DNA of 42,997 bases, from assembly GCA_020849425.1 (NCBI GenBank), contig JADLGH010000070.1, positions 1 through 42,997 on the forward strand. Reading direction: 5' to 3'. This document shows positions 1 to 8,089 of this stretch, piece after piece (the stretch's first letter is position 1; every line of letters begins with the position of its first letter). Below the pieces are notes generated by a model. The model did not search any database. It was not told the origin of the DNA and saw nothing but the letters and a program-made list of their open reading frames with translations. This stretch comes from Candidatus Dadabacteria bacterium. Lineage in GTDB: Bacteria > Desulfobacterota_D > UBA1144 > Nemesobacterales > UBA2774. Made by a program: the position numbers and the translations under genes.

Positions 1-10
1 CGAGGCGTGC

Positions 11-72
11 GCGAATTTTGACGGCCCGGGAATGTATTGCTGCGCCGCGCATGCGGCTTGCAATATGATGGA
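11..72. repeat. Degenerate interspersed repeat, type A, copy 1
   Basis: gcgaattttgacggcccgg...tattgctgcgccgc-gcat-gcggcttgcaata matches 600-661 at about 53 of 62 positions by eye. Contains inverted repeat gccgc/gcggc at 44-57. Confidence 0.8.
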
Positions 73-254
73 TTGGGATGAGAGTATAGGGGTGCTCTTC
101 AATCAAATTCGAGTTCATTGCCTTTACGAACCCTTTAACGGAAAAGGCAAAAGTAAAGGATCAACTGCAACTGCGAAAGCTGATGGAGGCTGTGTGGTTG
201 GCGTCCTTGCGGGGGACGTACAGTGGTGGCTGGTAGGTCTGGAGAAGGGGTTTT

Positions 255-278
255 CTACTTTTGACTGACCAAAAGTAG
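255..278. repeat. Perfect hairpin, 9-bp stem and 6-nt loop
   Basis: ctacttttg-actgac-caaaagtag, immediately before the first type B repeat unit. Confidence 0.75.
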
Positions 279-279
279 C

Positions 280-391
280 ACACACGTAGTGTGTTTCTCG
301 GCGAATCACATTCGGAGGCATATGCAGCGGGAGCGCGTTTGGAGATGATAGCGGAAGGCAGCTACTTCGATTGCGTGCGGCTGCGAGCCGC
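280..391. repeat. Hairpin-bearing repeat type B, unit 1
   Basis: Starts with acacac-gta-gtgtgt (280-294), then ...ctacttcga..., and ends with gcggct-gcg-agccgc (377-391). Confidence 0.7.
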
Positions 392-399
392 CGGGCCGG

Positions 400-511
400 G
401 GACACGTAGTGTCTTTTTCGGCATAGCACAGGAGGTGCTAAAATTACGTGAAGCGCGGCTGGTGGCAATGGCAAAGCGCTGCTACTTCGAATGTCAGCGG
501 ACACAGTCCGC
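400..511. repeat. Hairpin-bearing repeat type B, unit 2
   Basis: Starts with gacac-gta-gtgtc (401-413), internal tagcac-aggag-gtgcta (424-440), ctacttcgaa, ends with gcggac-aca-gtccgc (497-511). Lies exactly 120 bp after unit 1. Confidence 0.75.
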
Positions 512-599
512 CTAAAAATCATCGTTCCTTTGCTAAATCCTCCACCGGCCCACAGCCCCAAGTCGGATTTTTAACGCTCATCCGCTCGATTTTCTTAAC

Positions 600-661
600 G
601 CGAATTTTGACGGCCCGGAGGGGTATTGCTGCGCCGCACGAGCGGCTTGCAATATTATGGT
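600..661. repeat. Degenerate interspersed repeat, type A, copy 2
   Basis: Same as 11-72. The loop of the gccgc/gcggc hairpin (633-646) differs (acga versus gcat) while the stem is conserved. Confidence 0.8.
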
Positions 662-695
662 CAAGGAATTCTTGATGGATTGCTGGTGGAAATGG

Positions 696-720
696 ATTCC
701 CTATACAAGCATTAGGGAAT
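696..720. repeat. Inverted repeat attcccta-N9-tagggaat
   Basis: 8-bp perfect arms. A second gattcc-N10-ggaatc pair follows at 735-756. Together they resemble ATTCCC...GGGAAT-type intergenic repeats. Confidence 0.6.
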
Positions 721-769
721 GACAGAAGGGTGGTGATTCCTCGCTCGCTCGGAATCGTTGGGAATGACT

Positions 770-882
770 GATACGTAGTGTCTTTTTTCGGCGTAGCGCC
801 GAAGTTGCTAAAACCACCTGAAGCGCAGCTGGTAGTAATGGCAAGGCGCTGTCACTTCGAATTCCTGCACGCGTGGCGTGCA
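770..882. repeat. Hairpin-bearing repeat type B, unit 3
   Basis: Starts with gatac-gta-gtgtc (770-782; one G.U pair if RNA), internal ttcggcg-tag-cgccgaa (787-803), shares gctaaaa...gaagcgc.gctggt.g.aatggcaa..gcgctg with unit 2, ends with tgcacgc-gtg-gcgtgca (866-882). Confidence 0.75.
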
Positions 883-995
883 CACGTATGTGTGTTTCTC
901 GACGTAGCATAGGCGGAGATATCGACAAGAGGGACCTGCGCTCGTCGATATTGGCAGGGCCGCCGCTACGCCGGATTCCAGCGGACGTTGTCCGC
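881..995. repeat. Hairpin-bearing repeat type B, unit 4 (diverged)
   Basis: Starts with cacac-gtat-gtgtg (881-894), internal atatcgac-N17-gtcgatat (919-951), ends with gcggac-gtt-gtccgc (981-995). Confidence 0.6.
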
Positions 996-1029
996 CGGAT
1001 ATCGTTTGGGTAATATTTCTCTAATAACC

Positions 1030-2103
1030 ATGAACGACAAGAGAATAGTAGTGGCGATGTCGGGCGGAGTGGACAGCACGACGACGGCGGCGCTGCTCAA
1101 GAAAGAAGGCTGGGACGTTATCGGCGTCACCATGCAGCTCCTCGACTACAAGGACGCCGAGGGCGGATGCTGCTCGTTCGACCACGTCATCGACGCCAGG
1201 CGCGCCGCCGCACAGATAGGCATCCCGCATTACGTCGTGAACTTCGTCGACCAGTTCAAGACGCACGTCCTCGGGGATTATATCGACAAGTACAAGTCCG
1301 GGAAGACGCCGATACCGTGCGTCATGTGCAATAAATACGTAAAATTCGACCTCCTCATGACGAAAGCGCTCGAGCTCGGGGCCGCGCGCCTCGCGACCGG
1401 GCACTACGCGCGAATAGTCGAGGAGGATGGACAGCTCGCGCTCAAAAAGGCGCTGGACGAATCGAAGGACCAGTCCTATTTCCTCTACACGCTCACGCAG
1501 AGGGAGCTTTCGAGGCTCATGTTCCCGCTGGGCTCCCTGTCCAAGGAGGAGGTGAGGGGCATAGCTCGCGGGCTCGGACTCATACCCGCCGAAAAGCCGG
1601 ACAGCACCGGTGTGTGTTTCGTCCCGGGCGGGGACTACCGCGAATACCTTGCCGCGCAGGCGAGTCTCGTCCCCGAAGAGGGGGAGATAGTAGACGACGA
1701 AGGCAAGGTTCTCGGGAAGCATAACGGCATATTCTCCTTCACCATCGGGCAGAGAAGGGGCCTCGGCATTGCCGTCGGGAAGCCTGTTTACGTAACGGGC
1801 ATCGAGCCCGGCAAGAACCGCATAGTAGTCGGCGGCCAGGACAGGCTCTACGGGACAAAGCTAGTCGCCGAGAACATAACATGGATTAATGACGGCCACT
1901 TAGACGATACATTTCAAGTAAAAGCCAAGGTCAGGTACAGGCACCGGGAAAGCTCGGCGGAGGTCCACATGAGCTCGGAAACGGACGCCACGGTCGAATT
2001 CCGCGAGCCCCAGAGGGCCATCACGCCGGGGCAGGCCGTGGTTTTCTACAAGAACGACAGGGTGCTCGGCGGGGGATGGATAAAAGAGGTGGTCCGGCAG
2101 TGA
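1030..2103 (+). CDS. mnmA: tRNA-specific 2-thiouridylase MnmA
   Basis: VVAMSGGVDSTTTAALLKKEGWDVIGVTMQLLDY P-loop; PCVMCNKYVKFD and TGVCFVPGG catalytic cysteines; GQRRGLGI. The ORF extends to 988 (TTG); the ATG at 1030 fits family starts better. Confidence 0.95.
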   Translation: MNDKRIVVAMSGGVDSTTTAALLKKEGWDVIGVTMQLLDYKDAEGGCCSFDHVIDARRAAAQIGIPHYVVNFVDQFKTHVLGDYIDKYKSGKTPIPCVMCNKYVKFDLLMTKALELGAARLATGHYARIVEEDGQLALKKALDESKDQSYFLYTLTQRELSRLMFPLGSLSKEEVRGIARGLGLIPAEKPDSTGVCFVPGGDYREYLAAQASLVPEEGEIVDDEGKVLGKHNGIFSFTIGQRRGLGIAVGKPVYVTGIEPGKNRIVVGGQDRLYGTKLVAENITWINDGHLDDTFQVKAKVRYRHRESSAEVHMSSETDATVEFREPQRAITPGQAVVFYKNDRVLGGGWIKEVVRQ

Positions 2104-3392
2104 AAAGCATCTCGGTCGTCACGCTCGGCTGCAAGGTCAATCAATACGACACCGCGGCCATACTGAACAGGCTCCCGGAAAGCAGGTATAAGACCGTCCC
2201 TTTCCCCGAAAAGGCGGACATATACGTCATCGATACGTGCACCGTAACCCACAAGGCCGACTCCGAGGCGAGGCGGTGCATATCGCGCGCCCGGAGGTCT
2301 AACCCGGACGGCGTCGTGATCGTGACCGGGTGCTACGCCCAGGTCTCGCCGGACGAGATAAGGGAGATCGAGGGCGTGGATTACGTAATCGGGAACTCGC
2401 ACAAGTTTTCATCCCTCTTAAAAGCCATAAGGGAAGGGCGGGCGCAGGAAGAGCCCCGGCTCTTCATATCGGACATCTTCAGGGAGAAGAAAAAGAGCTT
2501 CGAGACGCCGGGCATAGAGCGCGTCCCCGGGCGGACGAGGGCGTTTTTGAAGGTGCAGGACGGGTGCAACTATGCGTGCACGTTCTGCATAATCCCGAGG
2601 GCGCGCGGACGCTCGCGGAGCCTCGAGATAGACGAGATAATAAAGCGGATGCGAACGCTGGCAGAGGCGGGCTACAGGGAAATCGTCCTCACGGGTGTTC
2701 ACATCGCGAGCTACGGCCGCGACATAGGGACGACATTCCCCGAGCTCATACGGCGGATAGACGAGGCCCGCGTCGTCGGGCGCGTCAGGCTGACGTCGCT
2801 CGACCCGGCCGACATGGACGAGGCCCTCGTCGAGCAGATAGCGGCGTCGGAGACGATATGCCCGCAGTTCCACGTCGCCCTTCAGAGCGGCGACGCCAAC
2901 ATACTCAAGAGAATGCGCCGGCGCTACGCCCCGGAAAGATTCCTCAGGATGACGGACCTCATAAGGGAAACGATGCCCGACGCGGCGATAGGCTCGGACA
3001 TAATGGTCGGGTTCCCGGGCGAGACGGACGAGGAATTCGCCAACACCTGCGAGACGGCGGGCGAGTCCGCGCTCACATATTTCCACGTGTTCCCGTACTC
3101 GCGCCGGAGGGAAACCCCCGCTGCAGCCATGCCCGAACAGGTCAGGCCCGACGTCATCCGCGAGAGGAGCAGGGCCCTCCGCGCCATAGGCGTCCGGAAG
3201 AAAAAGGAATTCTACTCCACGTTCATAGGAAGAACGCTCCCCGTGCTCGTCGAATCCGGCAACACAGGGACGACGCCCAACTACATTTCAGTCCGCATCG
3301 CCGGGGGCGGCTTCGATACCGGGGACGAGGTCCCGATGACCATAACGGGGCTCGACGGAGAGGAAGCGCTCGCCGTCCCCATCCGGGAATGA
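2100..3392 (+). CDS. mtaB: tRNA (N6-L-threonylcarbamoyladenosine(37)-C2)-methylthiotransferase MtaB
   Basis: VVTLGCKVNQYDT N-terminus, DTCTVTHKADSEARRCI, radical SAM CNYACTFC. GTG at 2100 overlaps the mnmA stop (GTGA); the ORF track also allows a start at 2076. Confidence 0.92.
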   Translation: MKSISVVTLGCKVNQYDTAAILNRLPESRYKTVPFPEKADIYVIDTCTVTHKADSEARRCISRARRSNPDGVVIVTGCYAQVSPDEIREIEGVDYVIGNSHKFSSLLKAIREGRAQEEPRLFISDIFREKKKSFETPGIERVPGRTRAFLKVQDGCNYACTFCIIPRARGRSRSLEIDEIIKRMRTLAEAGYREIVLTGVHIASYGRDIGTTFPELIRRIDEARVVGRVRLTSLDPADMDEALVEQIAASETICPQFHVALQSGDANILKRMRRRYAPERFLRMTDLIRETMPDAAIGSDIMVGFPGETDEEFANTCETAGESALTYFHVFPYSRRRETPAAAMPEQVRPDVIRERSRALRAIGVRKKKEFYSTFIGRTLPVLVESGNTGTTPNYISVRIAGGGFDTGDEVPMTITGLDGEEALAVPIRE

Positions 3393-3418
3393 CGCAACCG
3401 ACGTATATTTTAAGTGTC

Positions 3419-4402
3419 ATGACGCGAGCCTTACTGCCATTCATTGCGGCGATCCTCATCCTCGGGTCGTCCTGCCGCATCGGATATACTTCCGGGAAGG
3501 AAATGCTCGAAGCCGACTGGTTCGACCCGGTAAACACGCTCACGGTGTGGGTGCTCGCCGACATACAGCCGACGAAAAAGAGCCACAGGAAGGCGTGGGA
3601 AGAAGCTGTACGCGACATGAACGAGAACGTCCCGGGGATAGATTTCGCGATCGTCGCCGGGGACATCGTGAACGACACCGAGGAGGAGACCTTCGACTGG
3701 TACATAAACACGCGGAACGGCTCTTACGTCGAGGAATGGTACGAGATAATCGGGAACCACGACCTCAAGACCGACAAGGGGAAGCTCTTCAGGGAAAAGC
3801 TCCGGGAGGAGACGGATTACGCGGTCCTCAAGGGGAACATCCTCTTCATATTCATGTCGGATTCCGAAAGGGGAAAATCGACGGAGATAAGCGACGAGAC
3901 GTTCGAGTGGTGGAAGGACCTCGTAGTTAACAACCAGGACAAGATAATAGTCGTCGTGACGCACGCGCCTCTCAAGGGGAGCGGGATATCTTTTTCCGCC
4001 TGGAAGGGGAGGAACATCGTCGGCTCGCGAAGGTTCAGGCAGGTGCTAAAGGATTACAGGGTCGATCTCTGGTTCTCGGGCCACCTCCACATCCCGCACG
4101 GCATGCTGAGCACCACGGCCAAGAAGGAGAGCCTCGGGGGGACGGTGTTCATTCACGTCTCGTCGATACGCCCGGAGATGGCGGGCATGAAGGAATCCGA
4201 ATCGCGTGTGCTGACGTTCGTATGCGGCTCGGACAAGGTGCTTGTGAGAGTCAGGAACCATAAGCGGCATGAGTACGTCACGCACCTTGACGAAGTCTTC
4301 ACGCTCTCGAAGCCTTACGAATGCGGGGACGTCAAACCCGTCGTGGGGCCGCTTTCGCCGGGCGGGACCGCGAGGACCGTCACTCACGAAGCCGCTCCCT
4401 AG
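3419..4402 (+). CDS. Metallophosphoesterase, predicted lipoprotein
   Basis: Signal peptide with lipobox (MTRALLPFIAAILILGSSC), VLADIQ, IVAGDIVND, IIGNHD, VVTHAP, FSGHLHIPHG metallophosphoesterase motifs. An alternative ATG at 3389 overlaps the mtaB stop. The longer 2330-4402 ORF is an off-frame extension through mtaB. Confidence 0.85.
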   Translation: MTRALLPFIAAILILGSSCRIGYTSGKEMLEADWFDPVNTLTVWVLADIQPTKKSHRKAWEEAVRDMNENVPGIDFAIVAGDIVNDTEEETFDWYINTRNGSYVEEWYEIIGNHDLKTDKGKLFREKLREETDYAVLKGNILFIFMSDSERGKSTEISDETFEWWKDLVVNNQDKIIVVVTHAPLKGSGISFSAWKGRNIVGSRRFRQVLKDYRVDLWFSGHLHIPHGMLSTTAKKESLGGTVFIHVSSIRPEMAGMKESESRVLTFVCGSDKVLVRVRNHKRHEYVTHLDEVFTLSKPYECGDVKPVVGPLSPGGTARTVTHEAAP

Positions 4403-6000
4403 AGCACCTTCTTTTTTCTCTTGAGATAATCGACGAGGAGATACTTGCCGAGCTGGGTGGGAGTGGTGAAGAACGCACGGCCCTTGTTTATGCGCGTCAT
4501 CTCCTCGACGAACCGCCGGAGCGACGCGCTGTCATCGAGCATGAATGTGTTTATCTTGATCCCCATCCCCGTGACGCGCTTTACCTCCTTGAGCGTTTCG
4601 AACGTCGCCCTCGGCGAGAGGCCGCCGAAGAACATAGGGAGCTCCACCTGAAGGTAGCCGTCCATGTAGTACGCCGTCGGCTGGCCGTCCGTGATGAGTA
4701 TTATCTGGCGGTTCGAGCTCCGTTGCCTGGATAGCAGCTTGGCCGCCGCCGAAAGCGCCTCCTGGATGTTGGTGAAGGGGTCGTTCGAGTCCCAGGCCGT
4801 GACGGCGAGCTCGGGGGTAGTGAGCCTCCGCGCGCCGGTCGAGAACCCGATTATATACAGCTCGTCGCGGGGGTAGTTCGTGCGTATGAGGTGGTCGAGC
4901 GCCAGCGCCACCCTCTTGGCCGCGGGGAACCGCCCCTGAAAGCTCATCGACCAGGAGAGGTCGAGCAGAAGAGCCGTCGCCGCGTGCGTGTGGTACTCGG
5001 TGTCGTAGACCTCGAAGTCCCCGGGCTCTATCCTGAGCCCGTTCCCCCCGGCCTCGCGGGCGAGGGACTTCTTGAGGGTGTTCACGATGTCGAGATTGAA
5101 CGGGTCGCCGAACTCGTACTGCTTCGTGTCCTCGGGCCGGGCAGAGCCGGTGCCCCTTTGCCCCGTTTCGTGCTCGGAGAGCTTTTTGCGGTCGAGTGAC
5201 GAGAATATGTCGGTGAGCGCCGTCTCGCCGAGCTTCCTTATGCCCTTGGGGGTGAGCTCCGTCCGCTCGCCCCTCGTCGCGACGAGCCCCGATTTTTCGA
5301 GCTCGGATTTGAGACCCTTCAGAAGCACGAGCGAGTTCACTCCGTCGGGGTTCAGTATATCCTTCACGTCGTCCGGGCTTATGTCGTCGAGGCTCCCCGA
5401 TGAAAGCAGCTTCTCCATGCGCTCCAGGTGATCGAGCTGTTCCATGAGATCGAGTAGCCCTTCGAAATCGACCTCGTTCCCGCCCGTAAACCTCTCGCCG
5501 TAACGCTTGACGAACCTCTCGGCCTTCCTGATGTCTTCGAGGACTTCGGCGAGGCTGTCGAAGCGCATCTTCGCCTCGGCGTCTGTAAAGTCGTAACCCG
5601 AAAGGGCTTCGATGGCGAGGCTGAGCCTTCCCTCGAGGCCCTTTAAGAATTCTTCCCTTCGCCTCAGCTCTTGAGAGCCCCCGGGGAACCTCGCCCTCAG
5701 GCTTTCGAGCTCCTTCTCTATTATTTCGGCGAGCTCGTCCCGGAGGCCCGAGAGCGAGCTCTTAAGGCTCGCCGAATCGTAGAGGCTCTGCCTGTAGGAC
5801 GATACGCGCGAGCGGAGATCTTCGAGCCCCATGATACGCGATTCCTTGCCGCGTATGCCCTGCTTCAGTATCCACTGGTACGCCTCGTCGGGCGACCATC
5901 CTTCCATGAGGTAATCGGACAGCCCGTCGAAGAGGTCGCCCGTCCCGACGTCGAACCCCTCCTGCGCGCCGTCCCAGCGTTTGTACCTGTAGAGCGTCAT
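4399..6000 (-). CDS. VWA domain protein (partner of a MoxR/ChlI-like ATPase)
   Basis: TALLLDLSWSMSFQGRFPAAKRVALALD (MIDAS DxSxS), IILITDGQPTAYY, coiled-coil N-terminal half. ATG at 6000 overlaps the upstream ATPase stop (ATGA). Confidence 0.85.
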   Translation of the reverse strand: MTLYRYKRWDGAQEGFDVGTGDLFDGLSDYLMEGWSPDEAYQWILKQGIRGKESRIMGLEDLRSRVSSYRQSLYDSASLKSSLSGLRDELAEIIEKELESLRARFPGGSQELRRREEFLKGLEGRLSLAIEALSGYDFTDAEAKMRFDSLAEVLEDIRKAERFVKRYGERFTGGNEVDFEGLLDLMEQLDHLERMEKLLSSGSLDDISPDDVKDILNPDGVNSLVLLKGLKSELEKSGLVATRGERTELTPKGIRKLGETALTDIFSSLDRKKLSEHETGQRGTGSARPEDTKQYEFGDPFNLDIVNTLKKSLAREAGGNGLRIEPGDFEVYDTEYHTHAATALLLDLSWSMSFQGRFPAAKRVALALDHLIRTNYPRDELYIIGFSTGARRLTTPELAVTAWDSNDPFTNIQEALSAAAKLLSRQRSSNRQIILITDGQPTAYYMDGYLQVELPMFFGGLSPRATFETLKEVKRVTGMGIKINTFMLDDSASLRRFVEEMTRINKGRAFFTTPTQLGKYLLVDYLKRKKKVL

Positions 6001-7394
6001 TTGTATACCATCTTCCCGCCGACGTTTTCCTTGTTGAGTTTGTTGCTGAGATGGAGCCCTTCGAGCGTGAATTCCACGGCCGACGCGATCTCGGCCGGCG
6101 AGTCCCCCGCACAGAGCACCTCGACGCATTTACGGAGCCCCGGCACCTCGCCGAGCCCGGTCATGTATTCCTCGGAGTGCATGTAATCGGCCACCTCGAC
6201 ATAGCCCTTTTCGAAGCTCTTTACGAGGTCGGCCATGACGTCGAGCGAGGGGAAATAGGAATCGAAGACCGTCTTGACGGCGCGCTTTATGAGCTTGTCC
6301 ACGACGCCCGCCTCGGAGACGTCCTCGCCCAGGTATTCGAGCTCGATCTTGCCGGTAGTGGACGGAATCATCGACGGGAAGTCCGTAATCCTGGGGGAGA
6401 CGACCCTTTCGCCGAGCCTTATCGCGCGCTTGCCCGAGGCTGCTATCACGCTCTCGTAGTTGGCGATGGTCGTCCTCACGCTGACGCCCGCGCGCTGGTT
6501 GATGTCGGGCGAGGTGCGCGCCTGGAACGATATCTCGGCTACTATTTCTTTAATGAACGGGGGGACGCTGTAAGTGCAGCCGTCTATCTCGGGGACGTCG
6601 GCCTCCTGCTCCATTATCGAGATTTCGACGTCCCTCGATTTCGGGTAGTGGGTGGCTATCTGGGCCTGGAACCTGTCCTTGAGCGGCGTGATTATGCGGC
6701 CCCTGTTGGTGTAGTCCTCGGGGTTGGCCGTAGCGACGATGCAGATGTCGAGCGGAAGCCGGATCTTGTAGCCCTTAATCTGGATGTCCTTTTCCTCCAT
6801 GACGTTGAAGAGACCTACCTGCACCTTCTCGGCCAGGTCCGGGAGCTCGTTGATGGCGAATATGCCGCGGTTCGTGCGCGGGATGAGGCCGAAGTGTATA
6901 GTGAGCTCGTCCGAGAGGTAGCGCCCCTCGGCGACCTTTATCGGATCGACCTCGCCGATGAGGTCGGCCACCGAAACGTCGGGAGTGGCGAGCTTTTCGC
7001 TGTAGCGCGAGTCGCGCAATATCCATTCGATCTCGGTGTCGTCGCCGTGCTTAAGAACGAGGTCGCGGCTGGAGCGTGATACCGGGTCGTACGGGCTGTC
7101 GTTGAGCTCGCCGCCCTTGACGACCGGGACCTCATCGTCGAGGAGATTCACGAGCGCCCGTATGAGCCTCGATTTGGCCTGGCCGCGCTCGCCGATAAAG
7201 ATGAGGTCGTGCCCGGCGAGCACCGCCGTTTCGACCTGCGGCAAGACCGTTTCCTCGTATCCGAGTATGCCGGAAAAAGGCTCTTCCCCGCTCCGGAGCT
7301 TTAAGATGAGATTCTTCCGCATCTCGTCCTTCACGGAAAGTACCCTGTATTCACTCGCCTTGAGCTCGCCGATCGTACGGGGTTTCGCTTGCAT
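5997..7394 (-). CDS. MoxR/magnesium-chelatase ChlI-like AAA+ ATPase
   Basis: LIFIGERGQAKSRLIRAL (Walker A variant), GIFAINELPDL (Walker B), DICIVATANPEDYTNRGRIITPLKDRF, typical of ChlI/MoxR-type AAA+ proteins. Confidence 0.85.
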   Translation of the reverse strand: MQAKPRTIGELKASEYRVLSVKDEMRKNLILKLRSGEEPFSGILGYEETVLPQVETAVLAGHDLIFIGERGQAKSRLIRALVNLLDDEVPVVKGGELNDSPYDPVSRSSRDLVLKHGDDTEIEWILRDSRYSEKLATPDVSVADLIGEVDPIKVAEGRYLSDELTIHFGLIPRTNRGIFAINELPDLAEKVQVGLFNVMEEKDIQIKGYKIRLPLDICIVATANPEDYTNRGRIITPLKDRFQAQIATHYPKSRDVEISIMEQEADVPEIDGCTYSVPPFIKEIVAEISFQARTSPDINQRAGVSVRTTIANYESVIAASGKRAIRLGERVVSPRITDFPSMIPSTTGKIELEYLGEDVSEAGVVDKLIKRAVKTVFDSYFPSLDVMADLVKSFEKGYVEVADYMHSEEYMTGLGEVPGLRKCVEVLCAGDSPAEIASAVEFTLEGLHLSNKLNKENVGGKMVYK

Positions 7395-7447
7395 GGATAA
7401 AATCCCTCCGGACAGGTTTTGGCGGCCTGGGAGCGGCTTCCGGGGGG

Positions 7448-7473
7448 CGGGGCGCGGCGGGAATCGCGCCCCG
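7448..7473. other. Strong GC-rich hairpin in divergent intergenic region
   Basis: cggggcgcg-gcgggaat-cgcgccccg, 9-bp perfect stem. Confidence 0.5.
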
Positions 7474-7717
7474 GCAATCTACATACCCGGGCGGAAAGCC
7501 CCATCACCGCTTCAGGTAAAGTGTACTCGGAAATTATAGCAGTATCGGGTTTTATTTTGAACCGGCTGCGTCAGGGCCCGTAAAAACGGGGCAAGCCTTT
7601 AAAAAGGGGAGCCCCGGATATATAATAAAATTCCCGGATATAAGGTTATCCGAGTCCCGGAGCCTTTTATTTCATCTAACTGTTACAGGCAGGCAGCTAG
7701 AGGAGATTGCTACAGAC

Positions 7718-7957
7718 ATGGTCATATGCAGGGATGTGGTAGAGAACATCATGGATTACATAGACAACGAGCTCGACCTGAAGACGCTCCGGGAGCTCGA
7801 AAAACACATGGGGGAGTGTCCGGAGTGTAAGACGTTCGTCGATACATACAGGCGCATGCTCGACCTTTCGGGGAAGATGAAGGAGCAGACATTCGTCACG
7901 CCCGAGGTGAGAGAGCGGCTGAAGAACCTTTTAAAGTCCAGAATGAAACCCTGCTGA
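7718..7957 (+). CDS. Anti-sigma factor-like zinc-finger (zf-HC2) protein
   Basis: 79 aa; CRDVVENIMDYIDNELDLKTLRELEKHMGECPECKTFVDTYR, with HxxxCxxC. Confidence 0.75.
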   Translation: MVICRDVVENIMDYIDNELDLKTLRELEKHMGECPECKTFVDTYRRMLDLSGKMKEQTFVTPEVRERLKNLLKSRMKPC

Positions 7958-8089
7958 ACCCTCCGCGTATGCGCCGCGCAATCCGCACGCACCCCCGGTC
8001 GATGCGTACGTTTCTCCGTTTTTCCTCCTTTATTTCTTACCCGGATGTAATATAATTGTTACGGGTCCTCCGGGCCTGGAGAAAGGGAT

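Noticed and set aside
32-928. Small ORFs (60-145 aa) in the repeat region
   Set aside because: Overlap the degenerate repeats on both strands, no recognisable domains; treated as non-coding.
280-995. CRISPR array
   Set aside because: Units are about 112-116 bp, diverged and irregularly spaced, without short identical repeats or unique spacers.
2330-3418. N-terminal half of the 690-aa ORF 2330-4402
   Set aside because: Arg/Gly/His-rich off-frame reading of mtaB; the real phosphoesterase begins near 3419 (or 3389).
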